Part shown: positions 57,123 through 64,000 of the stretch, piece after piece
Position numbering within the stretch: position 1 is the stretch's first letter
Layout: each line of letters starts with the position of its first letter
NCBI GenBank assembly: GCA_963707835.1
Contig: CAVPRI010000002.1
Location: 558,001-622,000, forward strand
Length of the DNA: 64,000 nt
Direction: 5' to 3'
Origin: Bog-473 sp963707835
GTDB lineage: Bacteria > Actinomycetota > Acidimicrobiia > Acidimicrobiales > RAAP-2
The notes under the pieces: generated by a model
What the model saw: only the letters and a program-made list of their open reading frames with translations
What the model was told of the DNA's origin: nothing
Database searches by the model: none
Program-made: the position numbers and the translations under genes

Positions 57123-57755
57123 TCAGACCTTGCCAGCGATCGCATTGTCGATCAGTCCAAGGGAAGACAGGGCCATCGTCCGAAGCAACTCCGCAGCGTC
57201 CCGCACAGGGATACGCGGGTCATGGTCGGCGACAGAGTTCACCAAGCCGAAGATGCCGTGCACCGAAATGCTCGCCTGGTTGCGGTTCAGATCAGGACGA
57301 AGCTCCCTCAGCATGGCGATCCATACATCGGCGTAGGAACGTTGATTGGCTCGGAGACGGTCTCGGTGTTCCGAGGGGAGATAGTGTGACTCCTGGTCGT
57401 AGACCGCGATCACGGCCCGATTGCGCAATGCGAAGTCGATGTGCCGATCGACGAGCTCCCCCAGTCCGAGGCGTGGATCCTCGTACATCGCCTCGACCTC
57501 ACGCGCTCCGGCGAGCAGCTGATCGATCACTCGATCGAGAACTGCCACCAGCAACTCCTGCTTGTTGGCAAAGTGACGGTACAGCGCGCTCCCAGAGACC
57601 CCAGCGGCCGCACCGATGTCGAGGATGCCAACGGCGTGGAATCCACGCTCGGCCACCAGCGACGTCGCAGCATCCAGCAAGAGCTCTCGACGGGCAAGAC
57701 CACGAGGCGTCACACCCCCTGCACCAACAGATGCCACTCGCCTCGACACAACCAC
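57123..57755 (-). CDS. TetR-family transcriptional regulator
   Basis: 210 residues. N-terminal helix-turn-helix (about 20-66): RRELLLDAATSLVAERGFHAVGILDIGAAAGVSGSALYRHFANKQELLVAVLDRV (parts). C-terminal ligand-binding helices with YHLP-type segment YDQESHYLPSEHRDRLRANQRSYADVW, related to the acyl-CoA sensing TetRs of lipid catabolism. Divergent from the carboxylase genes, with palindrome D (57975-57990) between. It is the only regulator in the catabolic region and the natural candidate for reading the four palindromes; ligand probably an acyl-CoA, inferred. Confidence 0.92.
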   Translation of the reverse strand: MVVSRRVASVGAGGVTPRGLARRELLLDAATSLVAERGFHAVGILDIGAAAGVSGSALYRHFANKQELLVAVLDRVIDQLLAGAREVEAMYEDPRLGLGELVDRHIDFALRNRAVIAVYDQESHYLPSEHRDRLRANQRSYADVWIAMLRELRPDLNRNQASISVHGIFGLVNSVADHDPRIPVRDAAELLRTMALSSLGLIDNAIAGKV

Positions 57756-57972
57756 CTCAACAAGAACGACGTAGGGTCAACGATTGCAGCACCACGCTCC
57801 TGGGCGGCATGACCATGCCCTTCCCGCCACGGGTCGCGATCACTGCGTCCAGATGATACCGCCCACGCTTGTGCGGCTTCGGCATCGTCAGTGCCCGCTC
57901 GATTCCAGCCAGCGGCGATGCGGCCCGTTCGACCTGAAAACGCGCCAACGGAGGGCGCCCTCTGGACGGCCA

Positions 57973-57992
57973 ATGTGATTTCTCAATAACAT
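57973..57992. promoter_or_regulatory. Operator copy D and leaderless -10 of the carboxylase operon
   Basis: GTGATT-TCTC-AATAAC (57975-57990) is a near-perfect 6-4-6 palindrome. Its right arm overlaps the -10 TAACAT (57987-57992), which is followed by six bases and the GTG at 57999. A repressor on this site would block the promoter directly. The tetR start lies about 220 bp away on the other side; the rest of 57756-57972 has no recognised feature. Confidence 0.62.
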
Positions 57993-57998
57993 AACAGC

Positions 57999-59597
57999 GT
58001 GGGCGTACTGATGTCGGCTCTCGAAACCTCCGATGTCACGTCCGTGGCGAACAGGGCCAACCTCGAGCGCCTCCTCGCCGAGCACGAGGAACAGCTCACA
58101 CTCGTCCGAGGTGGTGGTGGGCTGCGGTATCTCGAGCGCCATCGCCAGCGCGGCAAGCTCACCGCCAGGGAACGCGTCGAGCTGCTCCTCGATCCCGGTT
58201 CGCCATTCCTGGAACTCTCCCCACTCGCTGCGTGGGGCACCCGGTTTCACGTGGGCGCCAGCCTCGTCACTGGAATCGGCGTGGTGTCGGGCGTCGAATG
58301 CGTGATCATCGCCCACGACCCAACGGTCAAAGGCGGCTCGATGAACCCGATCACGCTCAAGAAGAACTTGCGAGCACTCGAGGTCTCACGGGTCAATCGA
58401 CTGCCGGTCGTCAACCTGGTGGAGTCAGGTGGTGCGGACCTGCCCACCCAGGCCGATTTCTTCGTGCCGGCCGGACAGATCTTCCACGACCTCACGCGGC
58501 TCTCTGCGATGGGGATCCCAACCGTGGCACTGGTGTTCGGCAATTCGACGGCGGGAGGTGCCTACGTGCCCGCGATGTGCGACTATGCCGTGTTGGTCGA
58601 CCGGCACGCCAAGGTCTTCCTCGGAGGCCCTCCGCTCGTGAAGATGGCGACCGGCGAGGAGTCCGACGACGAAGAGCTCGGCGGGGCGGCGATGCACTCC
58701 CGGGTCTCGGGATTGTCGGACTATTTTGCCTCGGACGAGCGCGACTGCATCCGCATCGGACGCGAGATAATCGCTGGTTTGGGTTGGCAGAAGCTGGGTC
58801 CCGGACCCGACAGACCGCCCGATCCCCCCAACTATCCAGAGGAGGAGATCCTCGACGTCGTGTCGAGCGATCTCCGCATCCCCTTCGATCCCCGCGAAGT
58901 CCTCGCCCGCGTGGTCGACGGCTCCCGCTTCGATGAATACAAGGCCGGATACGGGACGAGCCTGGTCACTGGGTGGGCCTCGATCCACGGCTTTCGTGTC
59001 GGCGTCCTGGCCAACGCGCAAGGCGTTCTCTTCATGGACGAGTCGAGGAAGGCAGCCGAGATGATCCTCTTGGCCAACCAGCGCGATACGCCGCTCATAT
59101 TCCTTCAGAACTGCACGGGTTTCATGGTGGGTCGCGACTACGAGCAGGCCGGGATCATCAAGGACGGAGCCAAGATGATCAACGCGGTCACCAACAGCAC
59201 CGTTCCGCACATCACCTTGCTCATGGGCGCGTCGTATGGTGCCGGCAACTACGGGATGTGCGGTCGCGCCTTCGGACCACGATTTCTGTTCGCCTGGCCA
59301 AACTCGAAGATGGCCGTGATGGGCCCCCAACAGCTTGCAGGAGTCCTGTCCATCGTCGCCCGTCAGTCGGCCCAGGCCGCCGGTCGTCCCTTCGACGAGG
59401 CCTCGGATGACCGGCAGCGCCAGGAGGTCGAGGAGCAGATCGAGGCGGAGTCGCACGCCTTCTTCAACAGTGGGAAGTTGTACGACGACGGAATCATCGA
59501 TCCACGTGACACGCGCACGGTCCTTGGGATGGCACTCTCTGCTGTCCACTCCAACGCCATCGAAGGTCGCCGCGGTTACGGCGTCTTCCGGATGTGA
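57999..59597 (+). CDS. Acyl-CoA carboxylase, carboxyltransferase (beta) subunit
   Basis: 532 residues from GTG 57999 (leaderless; ATG 58011 is an alternative). Carboxyltransferase with both N and C halves: RHRQRGKLTARERVELLLDPGSPFLELSPLA, GGSMNPITLKKNLRALEVS, NLVESGGADLPTQADFFVPAG, VFGNSTAGGAYVPAMCDY, FLQNCTGFMVGRDYEQAGIIKDGAKMINAV (parts), MGASYGAGNYGMCGRAFGPRFLFAWPNSKMAVMGP. Closest in pattern to methylcrotonyl/geranyl-type and AccD-type subunits; substrate cannot be fixed. Works with the biotin carboxylase encoded next, which it overlaps by 4 bp if GTG 59594 is used. Confidence 0.9.
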   Translation: MGVLMSALETSDVTSVANRANLERLLAEHEEQLTLVRGGGGLRYLERHRQRGKLTARERVELLLDPGSPFLELSPLAAWGTRFHVGASLVTGIGVVSGVECVIIAHDPTVKGGSMNPITLKKNLRALEVSRVNRLPVVNLVESGGADLPTQADFFVPAGQIFHDLTRLSAMGIPTVALVFGNSTAGGAYVPAMCDYAVLVDRHAKVFLGGPPLVKMATGEESDDEELGGAAMHSRVSGLSDYFASDERDCIRIGREIIAGLGWQKLGPGPDRPPDPPNYPEEEILDVVSSDLRIPFDPREVLARVVDGSRFDEYKAGYGTSLVTGWASIHGFRVGVLANAQGVLFMDESRKAAEMILLANQRDTPLIFLQNCTGFMVGRDYEQAGIIKDGAKMINAVTNSTVPHITLLMGASYGAGNYGMCGRAFGPRFLFAWPNSKMAVMGPQQLAGVLSIVARQSAQAAGRPFDEASDDRQRQEVEEQIEAESHAFFNSGKLYDDGIIDPRDTRTVLGMALSAVHSNAIEGRRGYGVFRM

Positions 59598-59599
59598 CC

Positions 59600-61603
59600 A
59601 TGAACGTCTTGTTGGTCGCCAACCGTGGAGAGATTGCGAGCCGCATCTTTCGAAGCGCTCGCCAGCTCGGAATTGGCACGGTAGCCGTCTTCTCCGATGC
59701 CGATGCCAACGCACCCTTCGTTCGCGAAGCGGATCAGGCCGTCCGCCTGCCCGGTACTGCGCCCGCTGAGACCTACCTACGGACCGACCGGCTCATCGAG
59801 GCGGCGTTGCGCACCGGAGCCGACGCCGTGCACCCGGGCTACGGGTTCCTCTCCGAACAGGCCGACTTCGCACGGAGCTGTGCAGCATCGGGCTTGCTCT
59901 TTGTCGGACCTTCACCCACTGCCATCGAGACGATGGGTTCCAAGATCACGGCAAAGGAGCTCATGGCAGAAGCAGGGATCCCGGTCCTCGACGGCGCCAC
60001 GATCGACGGAGGGATCCCGGCGGGGGACATGCACGCAATCGCGCGCACCCTTGGGTATCCGCTCCTCGTCAAGGCCTCAGCTGGCGGCGGCGGGAGGGGG
60101 ATGCGCCCGGTCGAGTCGTCGGACACCCTAGTTGACGCGGTGACGGCCGCGCAGCGTGAGGCAGCGGCGGCATTCGGTGATGGAACGGTCTTCCTCGAAC
60201 GACTCATCGAGAAACCTCGACACATCGAGGTCCAGATCGCAGCCGACGCCCACGGCAATGTGGCACACCTCTTCGAAAGGGAGTGCTCGATCCAGCGCCG
60301 TCACCAAAAGGTGATCGAGGAAGCGCCGTCGTCGGCCATGACCCCGGAGCTCCGAGAGGCGATGGTGCACGCCGCGATGAGAGCGGCGCGTGCCGTCGAT
60401 TATCTCAATGTCGGCACGGTCGAGTTCATTCTCGCGCCGGACGGAACCTTTGCCTTTCTCGAGATGAACACCCGCCTCCAGGTGGAGCATGCCGTGACGG
60501 AAGCGGTCACGGGGGTCGACCTCGTCGCCCTGCAGCTGCGTCTGGCGCGTGGTGAGCCCCTTCCGGACGCGGTGCTCGCACCAGACGTCCACGGACATGC
60601 GATCGAGGCTCGGCTCTACGCCGAGGACGTCGCGGCGGGCTATCTCCCGGCAAGCGGCACCCTCCATCGATTCCACGTGCCCGCCGCCGAAGACATCCGC
60701 GTGGACAGCGGGTACGAGGATGGCTCGGTCGTGTCACCGTTCTACGACGCGATGCTGGCCAAGGTCATCGCCTGGGCACCTACTCGGGCAGAGGCTGCCG
60801 ACCGGCTTGCGGACGCTCTCAGCCGAGCCGAGGTGCACGGAGTCACGACCAATCGCGACCTGCTCGTGCGGGTGCTTCGCCACCCCTCGTTCCGCTCCGG
60901 GGAGACCGACACCGGCTTCCTCGATCGCCATCATTCGATGCTGACCGCTCTCCCCACCGAGGGCCCTGAAGCACGACGTGTGCATGCCTTGGCAGCCACG
61001 GTGATGGAGGGAACCACCTACGGGCGATCATCACCTCTGCCCGCTGGAATCCCGGCGGGATGGCGGAATGTCGGTCCGGCTGAGCAGCCCCTCGAGCTTG
61101 AGGGTGTCGGCGGCGTCACGACGGTGTCGCTCCTCACAGGTCGGGGGGGACTGCGAGCCACCGTCGACGAGTGCATGGTGGATGTCATCGTCCATGAGAT
61201 CACGGCCACAACCGTCGACCTCGAGGTTGACGGCCATCGCGTCCCCTGCCATGTGCAGCGCATTCAGGGTAACTCCGACGATGCCCCTCGGTACTACGTC
61301 GACAGCGCACTCGGCTCTTGGTCCGCCCGACAGAGGCCACGCCTGCCTGTACCTGCTCGCGAACAGGTGACCGGCACCCTGTTCTCCCCGATGCCTGGAA
61401 CCGTGGTGCGCGTGGAGGCTGCAGTGGGACGGCCGGTTGCCGCCGGTGCACCCATCGTCACCCTCGAGGCCATGAAGATGGAGCACACCGTTCGATCGCC
61501 CTATGCCGGCGTTGTCGACGAGGTTCGCGTCACGGTTGGGGCCCAGGTGGACGCCGGGGCGGTACTCGCCGTCCTGCAGGAGCAGTTGCCCGTGCCGGAC
61601 TGA
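59600..61603 (+). CDS. Acyl-CoA carboxylase, biotin carboxylase/carrier (alpha) subunit
   Basis: 667 residues from ATG 59600 (GTG 59594 overlaps the upstream stop as GTGA). Biotin carboxylase: NVLLVANRGEIASRIF, GADAVHPGYGFLSEQADFAR, ATP-grasp LLVKASAGGGGRGMRPV, RDCSIQRRHQK-type HLFERECSIQRRHQKVIEEAPS, FLEMNTRLQVEHAVTEAVTGVDLV. A C-terminal biotin carrier domain ends the chain with the biotinyl lysine in LEAMKMEHTV (about K626) and flanking GTVVRVEAAVGRPV. Together with the CT subunit it adds CO2 to an acyl-CoA using ATP and bicarbonate. Confidence 0.93.
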   Translation: MNVLLVANRGEIASRIFRSARQLGIGTVAVFSDADANAPFVREADQAVRLPGTAPAETYLRTDRLIEAALRTGADAVHPGYGFLSEQADFARSCAASGLLFVGPSPTAIETMGSKITAKELMAEAGIPVLDGATIDGGIPAGDMHAIARTLGYPLLVKASAGGGGRGMRPVESSDTLVDAVTAAQREAAAAFGDGTVFLERLIEKPRHIEVQIAADAHGNVAHLFERECSIQRRHQKVIEEAPSSAMTPELREAMVHAAMRAARAVDYLNVGTVEFILAPDGTFAFLEMNTRLQVEHAVTEAVTGVDLVALQLRLARGEPLPDAVLAPDVHGHAIEARLYAEDVAAGYLPASGTLHRFHVPAAEDIRVDSGYEDGSVVSPFYDAMLAKVIAWAPTRAEAADRLADALSRAEVHGVTTNRDLLVRVLRHPSFRSGETDTGFLDRHHSMLTALPTEGPEARRVHALAATVMEGTTYGRSSPLPAGIPAGWRNVGPAEQPLELEGVGGVTTVSLLTGRGGLRATVDECMVDVIVHEITATTVDLEVDGHRVPCHVQRIQGNSDDAPRYYVDSALGSWSARQRPRLPVPAREQVTGTLFSPMPGTVVRVEAAVGRPVAAGAPIVTLEAMKMEHTVRSPYAGVVDEVRVTVGAQVDAGAVLAVLQEQLPVPD

Positions 61604-61635
61604 TCCCGTTCTGATTGGGAATGGGCTCCTTTGGC

Positions 61636-62748
61636 TCAGGCCGGCACCTCGAAGCCGTGCACGGGAACGGTGAGCGGCAGATCGAGCGAACTTAGCAACC
61701 CGGGAGCCGCATTCACCACGTACGGGATGGCATTGACGGCGCGCATCGCCGTGGCGACCATGGCTCCCGCTCCGGACGTCATGCCGGGAATCCCGGCGCG
61801 GGCCGCATCGTCGACGGTCATGCCCATGTCGCATTGGATGTTCGGCTCGCCCTCGATCTCGATCCGGTAGGTCACCGGATACGGCCCCACGGGCCAATCC
61901 GGCGCCATGTCGGGAGCCATCCGCGTGACGTGGTCGAGCACGATCGCGTCCTTCCCGCCGATGACTCCGATCGCCTGGATCCTGACGGCACCACACGTTC
62001 CCTTCTCGAGCGTTCCACACGCCACCTCGAGAGTGCGATGCGTCGGTGCCTTCTCGAACGTCTCGCGGAACGCATCGACCTCCACACCCAGCGCGTCGGC
62101 GACGAACTGGATCTGGCCTGACCAGCTTGCCAAAATCGCTCCCGGTGTCGAGATCATGGGCGTGTAGGCCATTGGGCGACCAAAGCCCATGGCGTCCATC
62201 ATGACCGAGGCCACCGGGTAGTCGTCGTAGAGCGCAATCTCATAGCTGTGCACTGAGCGCACCCGACTCGACTGGGTGGTCAGGAGAAGCGGCAGCTGAT
62301 CGGCCGCAAACCCAGGTTCGATTCCTGATGCATAGAACGACGCTCCCCCTGCCTGCGCCGCGGCAGTCAGTTCCTCGCGCCGTTTCGGATCGTAGGCCGG
62401 CGGGTACACGGCGCCCGTGAGGGTGGTGCACACCACGTTGATGCCCGCCTCGAGGAGGCGGGCCACGTCGGGTACGGCCGCGGCGTCGCGTTCCGGACCG
62501 CTGGCTGCATAGACGATGCAATCCGGACGTAGCGCGATGAGCGACTCGGCGTCGTTCGTCGCCACGATGCCGATCGGCTCGGCATTGGCCAGGTCCCCGG
62601 CATCACGGCCGATCTTGTCGGGCGAGTGCACCCATGCCCCGACCAGATCCAAACCTGGACGTCCGTGGATCGCCTGGATCGCTATCGACCCGATTCCCCC
62701 GGTCGACCACACGATGACCCGCAACGGCTGCCTGCGCTCCAAGTGCAC
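61636..62748 (-). CDS. NAD(P)-binding dehydrogenase, DapB-like, copy 2
   Basis: 370 residues from GTG 62748 (TTG 62742 with GAGGGGG before is an alternative). Same family as 46624-47742: LRVIVWSTGGIGSIAIQAIHGRPGLDLVGAWVHSPDKIGRDAGDLANAEPIGI (parts), NVVCTTLTGAVYPPAYDP, SFYASGIEPGFAADQLP, TYRIEIEGEPNIQCDMGMT, ATAMRAVNAIPYVVNAAPGLLS. The overall conservation around GIEPGF and AINAVPY is shared with copy 1. Next to the amidohydrolase gene on the same strand. Reaction unknown. Confidence 0.83.
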   Translation of the reverse strand: MHLERRQPLRVIVWSTGGIGSIAIQAIHGRPGLDLVGAWVHSPDKIGRDAGDLANAEPIGIVATNDAESLIALRPDCIVYAASGPERDAAAVPDVARLLEAGINVVCTTLTGAVYPPAYDPKRREELTAAAQAGGASFYASGIEPGFAADQLPLLLTTQSSRVRSVHSYEIALYDDYPVASVMMDAMGFGRPMAYTPMISTPGAILASWSGQIQFVADALGVEVDAFRETFEKAPTHRTLEVACGTLEKGTCGAVRIQAIGVIGGKDAIVLDHVTRMAPDMAPDWPVGPYPVTYRIEIEGEPNIQCDMGMTVDDAARAGIPGMTSGAGAMVATAMRAVNAIPYVVNAAPGLLSSLDLPLTVPVHGFEVPA

Positions 62749-62847
62749 CCCCTCTTCACATCCGATGACGCACCACTCATGTGCTCGTGCGCTCTGACGA
62801 CGAGGCGAGCACCCGCCTTCCTCGGGCTGGGTTTCCCTCACCTCGCC

Positions 62848-64000
62848 TCATGCGGTCAGCTTCAGCACCTCGGCCAGATTGCCACCCATGACCCGGGCGA
62901 TGTCCTCGTGCGCAAGCCCCTCGAGCATGTCCGCATAGCCGACCGGGTTGGCCAGCCCCTCCGGGTGGGGGTAGTCAGAACCGAAGAGCACCCGATCGCT
63001 GCCGACCAGATTGACGATGCCGACCGGGTCCTCCTCGTGGAAGGGATGGACCCACACCGTGCGCTTGAAAGCTTCGATCGGGTCCTCTTCGAAGAGGTGA
63101 GGGTTGTGCTCGTATTCCTTCTCGAATGCGTCGAAGAGTGGACGCACCCAGTTCGATCCGTTCTCGACCGGCAAGAACCGGAGCGAGGGGAATCGGGTGC
63201 TGAGGCCGTGCCCGACCACCGAAGCAAGGACGTCGAAGATCCCACGGTTCTGGTGGCGGACGATCTCCTCGAACGCGGTCCAGTTGGCGAACGGCAGGAA
63301 CTCACCACCTCGCCTCCCCTCCCACGTGTTGACGTACTTCGTCACGCCATCGTCAGATGCGTGGAGACCGACCGCGATGTCGGCCTCGACGACCTTCTCC
63401 CAGAAGGGATCGAATTCGGGGAGCGCGAATGAGCGAGGACCCTCGAAGCCGGGGACCGGAGCGGGCCGGATCAACACGATGCGGGCCCCGCGGCTGACGA
63501 CCCACTCGAGTTCCTCGATCGCTCGATCCACGATCGGCAATGTGATGACGGGCGTGGCAAAGATCCTGTCCGCGTAGTCGAAGGTCCATTGCTCGAACAT
63601 CCACTCATTCAGAGCGTGGACCACGGCATGCGTGGCCCGCGGGTCGTCGCTGAGGCGCTCCTCGAGCAGGCTCGCAAGCGTGGGCCACATGACGGCGCTG
63701 TGGATTCCCAGTTCGTCCATCAACCGAAGCCGCGGCTCGGGAGAGAAGTACGCGTCGGGCGAACGCATGGACTTTCCGAGGATCTCACGGCGTGACTTTC
63801 CCTCAGGATTGCCGCGACGGAAGTACTCCTCCTGGGCGCCGGGACGCGCCACGACCTCGAATGTCGGATTCGGGATGTAGTCCGAGACGACGTTGCGAAT
63901 GGCGATGCGAGTTCGTCCGGAGACGTCGAAGTACTTGATCAGACCGTCGTACTCCTTGGGCAAGAACTTGGTGAAGGCCTCGGCCGTCTCGTACATGTGA
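62848..64000 (-). CDS. Amidohydrolase family 2 (TIM-barrel metal hydrolase), cut by right edge
   Basis: The frame runs from the right edge to 62848, about 384 residues visible. The first visible codon before the MYETAEAFTKFLPKEYDGLI segment encodes histidine, which would complete an N-terminal D-x-H metal-binding motif; so the true start lies beyond the window. Motifs: SVMWPTLASLLEERL, IVLIRPAPVPGFEGPRSF, VEADIAVGLHASDDG (His), LRFLPVENGSNWV, VWVHPFHEEDPVG (His), DRVLFGSDYPHPEGLANP (metal Asp and His). Family 2 proteins include decarboxylases and hydrolases of cyclic or hydroxyacid intermediates, fitting the catabolic region; activity cannot be fixed. Confidence 0.85.
   Translation of the reverse strand, partial: HMYETAEAFTKFLPKEYDGLIKYFDVSGRTRIAIRNVVSDYIPNPTFEVVARPGAQEEYFRRGNPEGKSRREILGKSMRSPDAYFSPEPRLRLMDELGIHSAVMWPTLASLLEERLSDDPRATHAVVHALNEWMFEQWTFDYADRIFATPVITLPIVDRAIEELEWVVSRGARIVLIRPAPVPGFEGPRSFALPEFDPFWEKVVEADIAVGLHASDDGVTKYVNTWEGRRGGEFLPFANWTAFEEIVRHQNRGIFDVLASVVGHGLSTRFPSLRFLPVENGSNWVRPLFDAFEKEYEHNPHLFEEDPIEAFKRTVWVHPFHEEDPVGIVNLVGSDRVLFGSDYPHPEGLANPVGYADMLEGLAHEDIARVMGGNLAEVLKLTA

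Noticed and set aside
57999..61603. Firm assignment of the carboxylase as geranyl-CoA or methylcrotonyl-CoA carboxylase (Atu/Liu pathway)
   Set aside because: No AtuA-type gene or HMG-CoA lyase is present in the window, and the subunits' substrate residues cannot be judged without alignment.
1..64000. tRNA, rRNA, insertion sequences, integrase or prophage genes, CRISPR arrays
   Set aside because: I looked for characteristic tRNA 3' ends, transposase/integrase motifs and regularly spaced repeats and found none I could support.

Overview
The window is high-GC actinobacterial DNA from a chromosome with almost no spacing between genes. Family content points to the phylum Actinobacteria: a GarA/FHA - MerR (FtsR-like) - bifunctional nuclease - GcvH block, fused KorA plus KorB, an F420-type (LLM) oxidoreductase, a mycofactocin-type short-chain dehydrogenase, fused and paired FadE-like acyl-CoA dehydrogenases, and class I archaeal-type aldolase. 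An uncultured Acidimicrobiia-like lineage is my best guess, but I cannot prove it from the sequence alone. There are no rRNA or tRNA genes, transposases, phage genes or CRISPR arrays that I can see.

Region 1 (1-4,990) is a minus-strand MacAB-type export operon: membrane-fusion protein, ABC ATPase, FtsX-type permease, a secreted DUF5666 protein and a second membrane-fusion protein cut by the left edge. Region 2 (5,050-6,031) is a fluoride riboswitch with two tandem fluC/crcB genes. Region 3 (6,036-11,298) carries gcvP behind a tandem glycine riboswitch, gcvT, a small nuclease-like protein and a MerR regulator. Region 4 (11,309-15,252) is an iron(III) ABC transporter operon read from a TTGACG-17-TAATAT promoter whose -10 lies inside a perfect palindrome. 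Region 5 (15,286-29,892) holds thiG/thiD, membrane and lipoproteins, an S9 peptidase, a YhdH-type reductase, the nuclease/FtsR/GarA/GcvH block, a mannose-1-phosphate guanylyltransferase-mutase fusion, pgsA and a DUF1015 gene. Region 6 (29,951-35,505) has korAB, fructose-bisphosphate aldolase and a TPR protein.

From about 35.6 kb, and clearly from 37.2 kb, the window becomes a catabolic region (lower GC by eye): DUF35/thiolase pair, substrate-binding protein, four acyl-CoA dehydrogenases (one a double-length fusion, two forming an alpha/beta-like pair), a crotonase, an LLM monooxygenase-like protein, four SDRs, an acyl-CoA synthetase, an APH-like kinase, three SnoaL-like proteins, two DapB-like dehydrogenases, a VOC protein, a TetR regulator, a two-subunit biotin-dependent acyl-CoA carboxylase and an amidohydrolase cut by the right edge. 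Together they look like uptake, CoA activation, alpha-beta dehydrogenation, carboxylation/hydration and thiolytic or aldol cleavage of a branched or cyclic hydrophobic acid whose identity I cannot read. Four copies of one palindrome, ATGTKATTNNNNAATMACRT, sit at four promoters in this region, including the tetR/carboxylase divergent promoter, and suggest a local TetR regulon.

Two window-wide properties stand out. At least eight genes have an exact leaderless layout (-10 hexamer, six bases, start codon). Five genes are each split by one apparent frameshift of the same phase, and at least three of these are neatly repaired by adding one CG to a short CGCG tract. This suggests either a recurrent sequencing error or a real slippage hotspot.
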